Shown: piece by piece, positions 8,857 through 17,010 of the stretch | Position numbering within the stretch: the first letter of the stretch is position 1 | How the letters are laid out: each line of letters starts with the position of its first letter | Assembly (NCBI RefSeq): GCF_013337045.2 | Contig: NZ_CP118259.1 | Span: 806,001 to 870,000 of the forward strand | DNA: 64,000 nucleotides | Reading direction: 5' to 3' | Origin: Agrobacterium vitis | GTDB lineage: Bacteria; Pseudomonadota; Alphaproteobacteria; Rhizobiales; Rhizobiaceae | Made by a program: the position numbers and the translations under genes | Notes under the pieces: model-generated | Told to the model about the DNA's origin: nothing | What the model saw: only the letters and a program-made list of their open reading frames with translations | The model's database searches: none

Positions 8857-10227
8857 ATGAACGAGAAACCCGCCGCCCTTTCCAATCTTGCCGCTATCGA
8901 TGCCGCCCATCATCTGCACCCGTTCAATGACACCAAAAAGCTGAATGAAGCGGGTGTCCGCATTATTGAGCGCGCCGAAGGCGTCCATATCTGGGATGCG
9001 ACGGGCAAGAAATATCTCGATGCGTTTGGCGGGCTATGGTGCGTCAATGTCGGCTATGGCCGCAAGTCGATTGCCGATGCGGCCTATGCGCAAATGCAGG
9101 AACTACCCTATTACAACACGTTTTTCGGCTCCACCACGCCACCAGCGACGCTGCTGGCCCAGAAGGTTACTAGCCTGGCCGGACCGCATATGAACCATGT
9201 GTTCTTCACCAATTCAGGCTCCGAGGCCACCGATACATGGTTTCGCCTGGCGCGGGTCTATTGGAAGGCACTCGGTCATCCCACCAAGACCCAGGTGATT
9301 GCCCGCAAGAATGGCTATCACGGCTCGACCGTGGCGGGCGCTTCGCTGGGCGGCATGAAATACATGCATGAACAGGGCAACCTACCGATTGAGGGCATTC
9401 ACCATATCAATCAGCCCTATTGGTATGGCGAGGGCGGCACGCTTTCGCCTGACGCGTTCGGCCTGCAAGCGGCGCAGGAGCTGGAAGCAAAAATCCTTGA
9501 ACTGGGTGCCGAAAACGTTGCGGCCTTCGTGGCCGAACCCGTGCAAGGAGCGGGCGGCGTGATCATTCCACCGCAAACCTATTGGCCGGAGATCGTCCGG
9601 ATCTGCAAGCACTATGACGTTCTGCTGGTATCGGACGAAGTGATCTGCGGCTTTGGCCGGTTGGGCAGTTGGTTCGGCTATCAGCATTTCGGTTTCGAAC
9701 CGGATCTGGCTCCGATTGCCAAGGGCCTATCGTCAGGCTACCTGCCGGTCGGTGGCGTGCTGGTCTCGGACCGGGTGGCTGAGGTGCTGATCAATGAGGT
9801 CGGCGATTTCAATCACGGTTATACCTATTCAGGCCATCCGGTCTGCGCGGCGGCGGCATTGGAAAACATCCGTATCCTCGAAGATGAAAAACTGGTGGAG
9901 AGGGTGCGCGACGATATCGGCCCGTATTTCGCCACGGCGCTGGCTTCGCTTGCCGATCATCAGATGGTGGGCGAGGTGGTCAGCTTGGGCTTGATCGGCG
10001 CAGTGCAACTGACGGCGGACAAAGCGTCGCGCCGTCGTTTCGCCAAGCCTGACGATGTTGGCGCGCAAATGCGCAATCAGTGCGTTGCCAATGGCGTGAT
10101 TGTTCGCGCCACCGGCGACCGCATGCTGTTTTCGCCGCCGTTTATTATTTCCCGCGCCGAGGTCGATCAGGCGGTGGAGGTTTTGGGCAAGGCGCTGGAC
10201 TGGCTGCGCGACAATTATCGCGAATAG
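8857..10227 (+). CDS. Class III pyridoxal-phosphate aminotransferase (SpuC-like)
   Basis: The 456-residue enzyme has the class III fold: GS at 121-122 in the phosphate loop, SDEVICGFGR at 259-268 with Asp260 for the pyridine ring, and the cofactor lysine Lys289 in PIAKGLSSGYLP. LWCVNVGYGRK and YNTFFGSTTPP are typical of the putrescine/beta-alanine:pyruvate group. It probably transfers an amino group from a polyamine or omega-amino acid to pyruvate. GAGG nine bases before the ATG at 8857 sets the start. It shares a 125-base promoter region with the divergent glutamine-synthetase-like gene, which supports a joint pathway. Confidence 0.85.
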   Translation: MNEKPAALSNLAAIDAAHHLHPFNDTKKLNEAGVRIIERAEGVHIWDATGKKYLDAFGGLWCVNVGYGRKSIADAAYAQMQELPYYNTFFGSTTPPATLLAQKVTSLAGPHMNHVFFTNSGSEATDTWFRLARVYWKALGHPTKTQVIARKNGYHGSTVAGASLGGMKYMHEQGNLPIEGIHHINQPYWYGEGGTLSPDAFGLQAAQELEAKILELGAENVAAFVAEPVQGAGGVIIPPQTYWPEIVRICKHYDVLLVSDEVICGFGRLGSWFGYQHFGFEPDLAPIAKGLSSGYLPVGGVLVSDRVAEVLINEVGDFNHGYTYSGHPVCAAAALENIRILEDEKLVERVRDDIGPYFATALASLADHQMVGEVVSLGLIGAVQLTADKASRRRFAKPDDVGAQMRNQCVANGVIVRATGDRMLFSPPFIISRAEVDQAVEVLGKALDWLRDNYRE

Positions 10228-10282
10228 GTCACTTTCTTGCCAAGTCTCGAAGATGCTCACGCATCCTCGTCTTGAAGGCATT

Positions 10283-10358
10283 GCAAATATCTCAAATGCT
10301 TGCACGGCTTGAGATATTTGCAAAGGGAATACCAAGTCATTTTCAATGACCTTGGTAT
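10283..10358. terminator. Two hairpins between convergent genes
   Basis: A perfect 13-bp inverted repeat (GCAAATATCTCAA at 10283-10295 and its complement at 10309-10321) is followed by a second hairpin. In the second, ATACCAAG at 10329-10336 pairs with CTTGGTAT at 10351-10358, extended by TCATT/AATGA. They separate the aminotransferase gene from the convergent DUF2218 gene and probably stop transcription from both sides. No clear T-run follows either. Confidence 0.55.
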
Positions 10359-10645
10359 CAGGCAGGTTTCCAATCAAAGGGCAGAGGCGCTTCGCGGAAG
10401 GCGAAGCGATCGAGATGGCTGGAGACCACACCTTTGAAGCGCTCCAGCAGGTCGTCGTTTTCTGCCTCGATGGTGACAGTCAGTCCTGCCTCGTCGCAGG
10501 TCATCACGGCGATGGCGTTGTCGAATTTGACGGTACCTTCTTGGTCGCCGAGATCGACCTCCAGTTTATGGCTCCAGTGCTTGCAGAGCTGCTGGACATA
10601 TTTCCAGCCGTGTTCTGTGGGGACGGTGGCAATGGTTTTGGTCAT
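10358..10645 (-). CDS. DUF2218 domain-containing protein
   Basis: The 95-residue protein matches DUF2218 (pattern TEHGWKYVQQLCKHWSHK ... LEVDLGDQEGTVKFDNAIAVM). DUF2218 is known as a small domain sometimes encoded beside or fused to siderophore-interacting ferric reductases; its own function is unknown. The ATG at 10645 has AAAGG about nine bases upstream. The gene begins two bases after the stop of the PadR regulator, so the two form an operon and the protein is probably controlled by that regulator. Confidence 0.85.
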   Translation of the reverse strand: MTKTIATVPTEHGWKYVQQLCKHWSHKLEVDLGDQEGTVKFDNAIAVMTCDEAGLTVTIEAENDDLLERFKGVVSSHLDRFAFREAPLPFDWKPA

Positions 10646-10647
10646 GA

Positions 10648-11280
10648 TCAAAGCCTTTCAATCTTGCTGGCTGCTTCATCGAGAATGCGGGCGACGTCCA
10701 ATTGTGTCTCACGCGATACGTCGTCCTGGGCGAGTCGGTCATGGATCACGGCTCGCAGATTATGGATTGCCCGGCGCACCGGCCCGGCATCGGTGCGCTC
10801 GGTCAATTTGGCAAGGGCGGTCAGCCGGGCGATGGCAATCTCTACCGCTTCGGCATTGTCGTCGAGGTGGATTTTTCCAGCTTCGGTAATGCCCAGCAAT
10901 TTGCGGGTGCCCTCGGTCTGCTGTTCCTCGGCCAGACCCATATCCAGCAACAGGGTCATGGTCGGATAGATCACGCCGGGGCTGGGCGCATAGGCGCCGC
11001 CCGATAGCCGCTCAATCTCGCGGATCAGGTCATAGCCATGGCGCGGCAGTTCTGAAATCAGCTTCAATAGCACCAGCCGCAATTCGCCGGTCTCAAACAT
11101 CCGGCGACGTTCGCCATCGCGCCCGCGCCCATGCCTGCCGTCCGGCCCTTTATGTCCAAAGGGGCCGCCGCGCATCGCGTGCATCAAGTCGGCAAGCGGA
11201 TGACCGATCCTGTCTCCTCCTCTGCGGCCATGCCTGCCACCATTTCCCCCTTGGTCTTGGTGTGAATGAGAAAATCGCAT
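10648..11280 (-). CDS. PadR family regulator with His-rich N-terminus (YqjI-like)
   Basis: The 210-residue protein starts with a Gly/His/Arg-rich tail of about 60 residues carrying seven histidines. The winged-helix PadR domain follows: MFETGELRLVLLKLISELPRHGYDLI from residue 61, then SPGVIYPTMTLL. E. coli YqjI has the same plan and represses the yqjH ferric reductase gene in response to nickel, binding metal through the His-rich tail. By analogy this is a metal-sensing repressor. It is the first gene of an operon with DUF2218 and has two palindromes directly upstream. Which metal it senses is not evident. Confidence 0.88.
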   Translation of the reverse strand: MRFSHSHQDQGGNGGRHGRRGGDRIGHPLADLMHAMRGGPFGHKGPDGRHGRGRDGERRRMFETGELRLVLLKLISELPRHGYDLIREIERLSGGAYAPSPGVIYPTMTLLLDMGLAEEQQTEGTRKLLGITEAGKIHLDDNAEAVEIAIARLTALAKLTERTDAGPVRRAIHNLRAVIHDRLAQDDVSRETQLDVARILDEAASKIERL

Positions 11281-11307
11281 TGTGTATCTCCGATAAGTTT
11301 TTATAGG

Positions 11308-11334
11308 TCTAAGATATATCGTAGATAAAATCTA
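11308..11334. promoter_or_regulatory. Palindromic operator candidate for the PadR regulator
   Basis: TCTAAGATATATCGTAGA (11308-11325) is an 18-bp near-perfect palindrome with one mismatched pair. It overlaps a second exact palindrome, TAGATAAAATCTA (11322-11334). Both lie 28-54 bases before the PadR start codon in AT-rich DNA, where an autoregulatory operator would be. Binding is inferred from position and symmetry. Confidence 0.6.
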
Positions 11335-11386
11335 TCAAGTGGCAATGTGAATTTTTTCAAATCGAAATTTCAGGGCCTGCGAAATT

Positions 11387-12913
11387 TCAGGGTGTGGTGG
11401 AATAATAGAGGGCGTAGCCGAAGGAATAAAGCGAGTGCGGCCGTCCATGCAGGAAGGGCAGGGCGATTTCGCCGACCGATTGGGCCTGTAGACCGGGATA
11501 GGTGGCGATCCAATCCTTCATGGCCTTCGGCATTTCCGGATTGGGCCTGCCGAAATTACGCCAGATCACCAGCAGCGGATGCTGCGCATCGAAACGCGCC
11601 GGTGCAGACACGCCGCTTGTCGGCGGAACGGTAACGGCAATATCCGGCGCATGCAGGCGGATGTTGCCGGCCATCTGCTGATCGCTGGTCAGCACCAGCG
11701 CCGGAAGGCTTGGCGCAGAGGCCAGCGCCGTGGCAACGGCCTGGCCATAGGGTACATTCTGCTTCTGGTAATGGCCGATAATGCCAGCACCGACCACGCG
11801 GCCATAGAGGATCACCGGCACCATCACCATGATAGCAAGCGCGACGACCATAAAGCGGCGCAACTGTCCCTCTTCGCCTAAGCCTGCTGCCTCGACTTTC
11901 AGGCAAAGATAGAGCGGCAGCATCAGGAAACAGGGCGCAAGCCAGCGGTCCTTGATGGCGCTGACGCCGCCGAAAATTACCATCAGCGCCAGAACGGCGA
12001 CCACCAGCAGCATCATCCGGCCCAGCAGCCGGGTCCATTCATTGCTGGCGGACAAAACGGAGGCGGCTGGACGCGGCAGGTGAGGGAAGGGCAGGGTGCG
12101 GGCAAAAGGGATCAGCAGCAGCGCCATAGTGGGGGCGGCGCTGGCCAGAACCGCAGTGCTGAGTGATGTCAGCCCCTTGAGGATCTGCTGTGGCAGGCTG
12201 GTAATATTGTCATCGGTCATTTTACCCAGCGTATTGCGGGTCGCTTCCTGCATATGCTGGAAAAACCACAGGGCATGCGGCAGCACGATGGCCAGTGCCA
12301 CCCCAGCCGTCAGCAGGATGCGCCAGTCCAGTACACGCCGGCGAAACTTCGGCTCCGCCAGGATGGCGAGGAAAGCGGCGCTGACCAGCAGAACGAAGTT
12401 ATATTTGGAAATAAACCCACAGCCGATCGCAGCCCCGGTCAGGGCGTAGCTCCAGATGCTGGGCGATTTCAGGGTCCGCAACACCCCGAACAACAACAGC
12501 GCGGTGCAGAAAATCAGCGCGACGGTATGGGTCAGGTCTCGCTGTGCCTCAAAGCTGATCTGCGGCATGGTCAACAGGCTGAGGCAGGCGATGATGACGA
12601 GATCACGGCTTTTCAGCACCTGTGCTGCGGCCAGCGCGATTAGCGCATAGCTGGCAAACAACATCAGGTTTTTCAACAGTGCCAGCGCCAGTCGGTTGGG
12701 GCCAAGCAGCTCCACCACACCATACTGGATCCAGTTGTAGAACGGCGGCTGGCTGTCATAACCAATTGAAAGCCATTGCGCATAATAGAGCTGCTGGCCT
12801 TCGTCCAGTTCCAGCGACGCGGGCAGGGCCAGCCGCACCAGCACCTGTACGAGAAAATAGAGGCCCAGGAGAAGGAAGAGCGAAGCGGGCTTCTGCCGGA
12901 GCGTCGAAATCAT
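11387..12913 (-). CDS. GT39-type integral membrane glycosyltransferase
   Basis: The 508-residue protein has many membrane helices and the PMT_2/ArnT-like start: LELDEGQQLYYAQWLSIGYD with the acidic catalytic site in the first periplasmic loop, then SQPPFYNWIQ. Such enzymes move a sugar from a polyprenyl-phosphate carrier to lipid A, core sugar or protein at the periplasmic face. The gene starts one base after the stop of a polyprenyl-phosphate sugar synthase gene, which would supply its donor. An RgtD/ArnT-like role is plausible, but the acceptor and sugar are unknown. A 13-bp direct repeat overlaps its stop codon. Confidence 0.83.
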   Translation of the reverse strand: MISTLRQKPASLFLLLGLYFLVQVLVRLALPASLELDEGQQLYYAQWLSIGYDSQPPFYNWIQYGVVELLGPNRLALALLKNLMLFASYALIALAAAQVLKSRDLVIIACLSLLTMPQISFEAQRDLTHTVALIFCTALLLFGVLRTLKSPSIWSYALTGAAIGCGFISKYNFVLLVSAAFLAILAEPKFRRRVLDWRILLTAGVALAIVLPHALWFFQHMQEATRNTLGKMTDDNITSLPQQILKGLTSLSTAVLASAAPTMALLLIPFARTLPFPHLPRPAASVLSASNEWTRLLGRMMLLVVAVLALMVIFGGVSAIKDRWLAPCFLMLPLYLCLKVEAAGLGEEGQLRRFMVVALAIMVMVPVILYGRVVGAGIIGHYQKQNVPYGQAVATALASAPSLPALVLTSDQQMAGNIRLHAPDIAVTVPPTSGVSAPARFDAQHPLLVIWRNFGRPNPEMPKAMKDWIATYPGLQAQSVGEIALPFLHGRPHSLYSFGYALYYSTTP

Positions 12914-12914
12914 C

Positions 12915-13940
12915 TCAGATGTCCTTGGTATCCGGTGCTTGGTCGTAGGTCTTGCGGATCACATAGGCACGCGGTGTATCGTAGGAACGGGTCAGCATTT
13001 CCGCGACAATGCCAGTGGTGATCATCTGGATCGAGGCCAGGAACAGCATAACGCCGACCAGCAGCAGCGGCCGCGTGCCGATATCCTCGCCCATCAGCTT
13101 GATGACGAACAGATAGAACAGGATCAGCGCGCTGAGCGTGCCGATGAAAAAGCCGATCATCCCGAAGAAATGGCCGGGCCTTTGGCGAAAGCGCATGAAA
13201 AACAGCACGGCCAGCAGATCGAGCACGACGCGGGCGGTGCGGGAAATGCCGTATTTCGAGGTGCCGAACTGGCGGGCATGGTGATTGACCACGGTTTCGC
13301 CGATCCGTGACGATGGAATGACGCTGGCGACCCAGGCCGGGATGAAGCGGTGCATGCCGCCCATGATGCTGATCTGCTTGATGATTTGGGCGCGGTAGAG
13401 TTTCAGGCCGCAGCCATAATCGTGGATGCGTACGCCGGTGACCTTGCCGATCAGCCGGTTGGCACACCAGGAGGGGATCTTGCGCAGCACCAGTGCATCC
13501 TGCCTGGCCTTGCGCCAGCCGCAGAGCAGGTCGAGATCACGGCTTTCCAGCTCGGCGATCATGCCAGGAATATCGTGCGGGTCGTTTTGCAGGTCGCCGT
13601 CCAGCGAGGCAATCAGCCGTCCGCGTGCGGCGTCGAAACCAGCTTGAAGGCCTGCCGCCTGGCCGAAATTGCGTTGGAATTCGATGATTTTCAGGTCGAG
13701 GCCTTCACGGCCGATATAGGCCTGTGCGCGGCTCAATGTCCGGTCGGTGGAGCCGTCATCGATGACGATCAGTTCCCAGGGCTTGCCGAAATCCTTCAGC
13801 GCTTCCATCACCCGCTCGATCATGCGACCAATATTGTCTTCTTCGTTCATGAAGGGCACGACGACCGACAGTTCAATCGCGGATGCGGCATTATCAGAGG
13901 AAGCATGGCCGGTCACGGCGGCGAAACGGTCTGTCGGCAA
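12915..13940 (-). CDS. GT2 polyprenyl-phosphate glycosyltransferase (GtrB/ArnC/RgtE-like)
   Basis: The 341-residue protein has the GT-A fold with VVPFMNEEDN, DDGS at 61-64 and DGDLQND at 114-120, then two C-terminal membrane helices (about 235-260 and 270-300). This is the layout of dolichol/undecaprenyl-phosphate sugar synthases, which load a sugar from a nucleotide donor onto a lipid carrier on the cytoplasmic side. The start is a TTG at 13940 with GGAG eight bases upstream. It is the first gene of a two-gene operon with the GT39 transferase. In rhizobia RgtE of this type makes galacturonosyl carrier lipid, so that is one candidate role. Confidence 0.87.
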   Translation of the reverse strand: MPTDRFAAVTGHASSDNAASAIELSVVVPFMNEEDNIGRMIERVMEALKDFGKPWELIVIDDGSTDRTLSRAQAYIGREGLDLKIIEFQRNFGQAAGLQAGFDAARGRLIASLDGDLQNDPHDIPGMIAELESRDLDLLCGWRKARQDALVLRKIPSWCANRLIGKVTGVRIHDYGCGLKLYRAQIIKQISIMGGMHRFIPAWVASVIPSSRIGETVVNHHARQFGTSKYGISRTARVVLDLLAVLFFMRFRQRPGHFFGMIGFFIGTLSALILFYLFVIKLMGEDIGTRPLLLVGVMLFLASIQMITTGIVAEMLTRSYDTPRAYVIRKTYDQAPDTKDI

Positions 13941-14026
13941 GGGAGGAACTCCGAAAATTGCTGGCCTTTATAAGTCCGGGTGTTATAGGAACCGGCGCGG
14001 CCACGCAATTCGGAACTGTCAGGGCA

Positions 14027-14998
14027 ATGACCTCAATCGATCAAAGTCACCGCAAATCGTGGATAAAGCGCCATGGCGTTTCGCTCATGGCCTTTATCGC
14101 CATTGCCGCTTATGTGGTTTTTGTCGAAGCCGTCTGGGGCTGGTCCATGGTGCTGCGAGAGTGGCAGGCGCTGGGCCTTTCAACAGTGCTGCTGGCACTG
14201 GGCCTGTTGGTGTCCACCTCTCTGGTCCGTGCCTGGCGGATCTACGATTATTTCCCACGCCAAACCTCGGGCCGGTTTACCGCGCTGTTTCATCTGGCGC
14301 AGGTCCATAACCTCCTCAATATTCTTCTGCCATTTCGAAGTGGTGAAACCAGCTTTCCGCTGCTGATGCGCTCGGAATTTTCCGTGCCGCTGTTGTCAGG
14401 AACTTCGGCGCTGCTGGTGATGCGGCTCCTGGATCTGCATGCGCTTCTGGCCGCTGCCGGTCTCGGCCTGGTGCTGGGAAAACCGCAGCCCCAAGTATGG
14501 GGAATGGTCTGGCTGCTTTTTTTGGTCTTACCGCTGATCGGCTTTGCCTTGAAACGCCCTGCTTTAGCTTTCGCAAGGGCGCGTTTCTCTGGCAGGGTGC
14601 TAAAGATGGTCGAAGGGGTGGAGGCAGGCTTGCCTGCGCATAAGGCCGCCTTTTTCCGAGCCTGGGCCATGACTATCGTCACCTGGGGGACCAAGGTTCT
14701 GGTGTTTGCCTGGGTGTTGAGCCTGATGCAGGTGACACCGCTATCTGCAGCTTTTGGCGGCGCATTGGGCGGAGAGCTTTCCTCCGTCCTGCCGTTTCAT
14801 GCGCCCGCTGGCGTCGGCACCTATCCGGCTGGCATCGTCGCCGGTGCAGCCGCTCTTGGAGCGGCAGTGCAGGATATGGATGGATTGGCCAAGGCCGCCG
14901 TCAACCTGCATCTGATCGTCATCGTCTCGGCCCTGCTCAGTGCAGCGCTCTCGCTGGCGCTGCACGCGGTTTTCCCTTCGCCTGTGCGAAAGCCCTGA
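14027..14998 (+). CDS. Lysylphosphatidylglycerol synthase TM region/UPF0104 family membrane protein
   Basis: The 323-residue protein is almost wholly membrane helices (about eight) and shows the family pattern with the loop FRSGETSFPLLMR, then SALLVMRLLDLHALL and the late PFHAPAGVGTYPAG. Members include flippase-like proteins and the membrane half of MprF; this one lacks the soluble lysyl-transfer domain. The start at 14027 gives a charged N-terminus before the first helix; no good ribosome site is seen. It is divergent from the GT2/GT39 operon across 86 bases, so a role in moving or making the glycolipid is plausible but unproven. Confidence 0.78.
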   Translation: MTSIDQSHRKSWIKRHGVSLMAFIAIAAYVVFVEAVWGWSMVLREWQALGLSTVLLALGLLVSTSLVRAWRIYDYFPRQTSGRFTALFHLAQVHNLLNILLPFRSGETSFPLLMRSEFSVPLLSGTSALLVMRLLDLHALLAAAGLGLVLGKPQPQVWGMVWLLFLVLPLIGFALKRPALAFARARFSGRVLKMVEGVEAGLPAHKAAFFRAWAMTIVTWGTKVLVFAWVLSLMQVTPLSAAFGGALGGELSSVLPFHAPAGVGTYPAGIVAGAAALGAAVQDMDGLAKAAVNLHLIVIVSALLSAALSLALHAVFPSPVRKP

Positions 14999-15034
14999 AA
15001 CGTCAAGGCATCAACGGCAAGGCATCGAAGATGC

Positions 15035-16549
15035 TTACTGGAAGGCCGTTTCGAAAAAGCTTCTCAGCTTGCGCGAATGCAGTTTTTCCGTTGGCATGGC
15101 ACCGAGCTTCTGTAAGGCGCGGATACCGATCTGCAAATGCTGGCTGACCTGGGTCTTGTAGAAAGCCGTCGCCATGCCAGGCAGCTTCAACTCCCCATGC
15201 AGTGGCTTGTCGGACACGCAGAGCAACGTGCCGTAGGGCACGCGGAAGCGGAAGCCATTGGCGGCAATCGTCGCGGATTCCATATCGAGCGCAATGGCGC
15301 GCGATTGTGACAGGCGCTTCACCGGACCGCGCTGGTCGCGCAGTTCCCAATTGCGATTGTCGATGGTGGCTACCGTGCCGGTGCGCATGATACGCTTCAG
15401 CTCGAATCCTTCATAACCGGTAATTTCCTCGACGGCATCTTCCAGCGCCAGCTGCACTTCGGCCAGTGCCGGGATCGGTACCCAGACGGGCAGGTCGTCG
15501 TCCAGCACGTGGTCTTCGCGCATATAGGCATGAGCCAGCACATAATCGCCGAGCCGCTGGCTGTTGCGCAAACCGGCGCAGTGGCCAAGCATCAGCCAGG
15601 CATGCGGGCGCAGCACGGCGACGTGGTCGGTAATGGTCTTGGCATTGGACGGGCCAACCCCGATATTGACCATGGTAATACCGGCATGCCCCTTCATTTT
15701 CAGATGATAGGCAGGCATTTGCGGCAGGCGGCCAAGCGGCGCGCCGGAAGAGGGCGCATTTTCACCAGCCAGCGTGGTGATATTGCCCGGCTCGACAAAG
15801 GCCGTATAGCCTTCGCCGCCATTGGCCATCAGGGTGCGGGCATAGGCGCAGAACTCATCGACATAGAACTGGTAATTGGTGAACAGCACGAAGTTCTGGA
15901 AATGCTTGGCGCTGGTCGCGGTATAATGCGACAGCCGCGCCAGCGAATAATCGATCCGTTGCGCCGTGAAAGGTGCGAGCGGAAACGGTTCACCGGCTGG
16001 CGGCTCATATTCACCATTGGCGATTTCATCGTCCGTGGTCGAAAGATCAGGCGTATCGAAAATATCGCGCAACTGGATATCGGAAAAGCCATTGGCCGAA
16101 GCCTCGACATGCGCGCCTTCGCCGAAGGCGAAATGCAGCGGGATCGGCGTTGTCGATTCGCTGACCCGCACCGGAACCTGATGATTGCGCATCAGCAGGG
16201 ATAGCTGTTCTTTCAGGTAATGGCGAAACAGTTTCGGATTGGTGAGCGTCGTGGTGTAGACGCCAGGCGAGGTGACATGGCCATAGGAAAGCCGGGTGTC
16301 CAGATGGCCGAAACTATTGGTCTCGATACTGACCTGCGGATAGAAGGCTCGGTAACGGCCCTCTATCGGTGCGCCATTGGCAAGGGCTGTAAATGCATCG
16401 ATGAGAAACGCCGTATTGCGCTCGTAAATCTCTGTAATCGCATCGACAGCCTCGTTGGCATCGGCAAACAGCCTTGCCTCATAAGCGGGTGGGCTGATGA
16501 TGGTGACGGGGATAGGCCCAGGGATGGAATTGACGATTCTATTGCTCAT
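15035..16549 (-). CDS. amn: AMP nucleosidase
   Basis: The 504-residue protein matches AMP nucleosidase over its length (E. coli Amn has 484). It has an N-terminal regulatory domain and a C-terminal purine nucleoside phosphorylase-like domain (from about residue 290: TMVNIGVGPSNAKTITDHVA, then LGHCAGLRNSQ). LDMESATIAANGFR near residue 435 holds the ribose-binding Glu typical of the fold. It cleaves AMP to adenine and ribose 5-phosphate in the cytoplasm, controlling AMP levels. The gene is monocistronic as far as can be seen. Confidence 0.95.
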   Translation of the reverse strand: MSNRIVNSIPGPIPVTIISPPAYEARLFADANEAVDAITEIYERNTAFLIDAFTALANGAPIEGRYRAFYPQVSIETNSFGHLDTRLSYGHVTSPGVYTTTLTNPKLFRHYLKEQLSLLMRNHQVPVRVSESTTPIPLHFAFGEGAHVEASANGFSDIQLRDIFDTPDLSTTDDEIANGEYEPPAGEPFPLAPFTAQRIDYSLARLSHYTATSAKHFQNFVLFTNYQFYVDEFCAYARTLMANGGEGYTAFVEPGNITTLAGENAPSSGAPLGRLPQMPAYHLKMKGHAGITMVNIGVGPSNAKTITDHVAVLRPHAWLMLGHCAGLRNSQRLGDYVLAHAYMREDHVLDDDLPVWVPIPALAEVQLALEDAVEEITGYEGFELKRIMRTGTVATIDNRNWELRDQRGPVKRLSQSRAIALDMESATIAANGFRFRVPYGTLLCVSDKPLHGELKLPGMATAFYKTQVSQHLQIGIRALQKLGAMPTEKLHSRKLRSFFETAFQ

Positions 16550-16608
16550 GAGACGTTATATATCGGTCTGAATAACAAGCAAACGACAGCCATGCATTTC
16601 CGCTGATT

Positions 16609-16803
16609 TTATCCCCTGCGCGCGGTGATGTTTTGATTGGCAAACGACGACCCGTTTTGCAGTGAATAGAGCCGCTCTCCCGCCAGGCCCGTGCGCAGGT
16701 TTTGCGGTATGCGGGCAGAATTGACGACCAGTATGGAGAACAGCGCCGCGAACACCGCCATGATAACCGTTACCGCCGTCAGCCGTAGTGCAATCTCTCT
16801 CAT
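16609..16803 (-). CDS. Small membrane protein, unrecognised
   Basis: I do not recognise this 64-residue protein. It has a short positive N-terminus (MREIALRL), one membrane helix at about residues 8-27 and a polar tail rich in Asn, Gln and Arg. A GGGGGA ribosome site lies about five bases before the ATG at 16803, which supports expression. Directly upstream is a 41-bp dyad that could be its operator or a leader hairpin. It could be an inner-membrane regulator or stress micro-protein; nothing in the sequence shows which. Confidence 0.5.
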   Translation of the reverse strand: MREIALRLTAVTVIMAVFAALFSILVVNSARIPQNLRTGLAGERLYSLQNGSSFANQNITARRG

Positions 16804-16812
16804 GATATCCCC

Positions 16813-16853
16813 CGATAGCTTGATGGTTTTGATATAAAACGATCAAGCTATCG
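16813..16853. promoter_or_regulatory. 41-bp dyad upstream of the 64-residue membrane protein gene
   Basis: CGATAGCTTGAT (16813-16824) is exactly complementary to 16842-16853. Inside it GTTTT (16826-16830) pairs with AAAAC (16836-16840) around the loop GATAT. Seventeen of 18 possible pairs form. The dyad ends ten bases before the start codon region of the minus-strand gene, so it could be an operator or an mRNA hairpin controlling translation. Confidence 0.6.
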
Positions 16854-16958
16854 CGAGGCTGGAATCCCCTTTGACGCTGTTGTTTTATGGCGACTGTCCC
16901 TTGAACTTGGTGTCATGATATTTACCTCAGGACAGGCAGCGACTGCATCATTTGAAGT

Positions 16959-16997
16959 GCTACAGCATCGGCATTTGATAAAACACACGATGCCGTA
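16959..16997. repeat. Degenerate copy of the TACAGC...GCCGTA palindrome
   Basis: TACAGCATCGGCA, then TTTGATAAAAC, then ACACGATGCCGTA form an imperfect palindrome. It resembles the perfect one at 61217-61260 and the one at 38831-38875. It lies directly before the ribosome site of the glutathione transferase gene and may be part of its 5' leader. Confidence 0.5.
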
Positions 16998-17010
16998 AAG
17001 GAGAGAGCCC

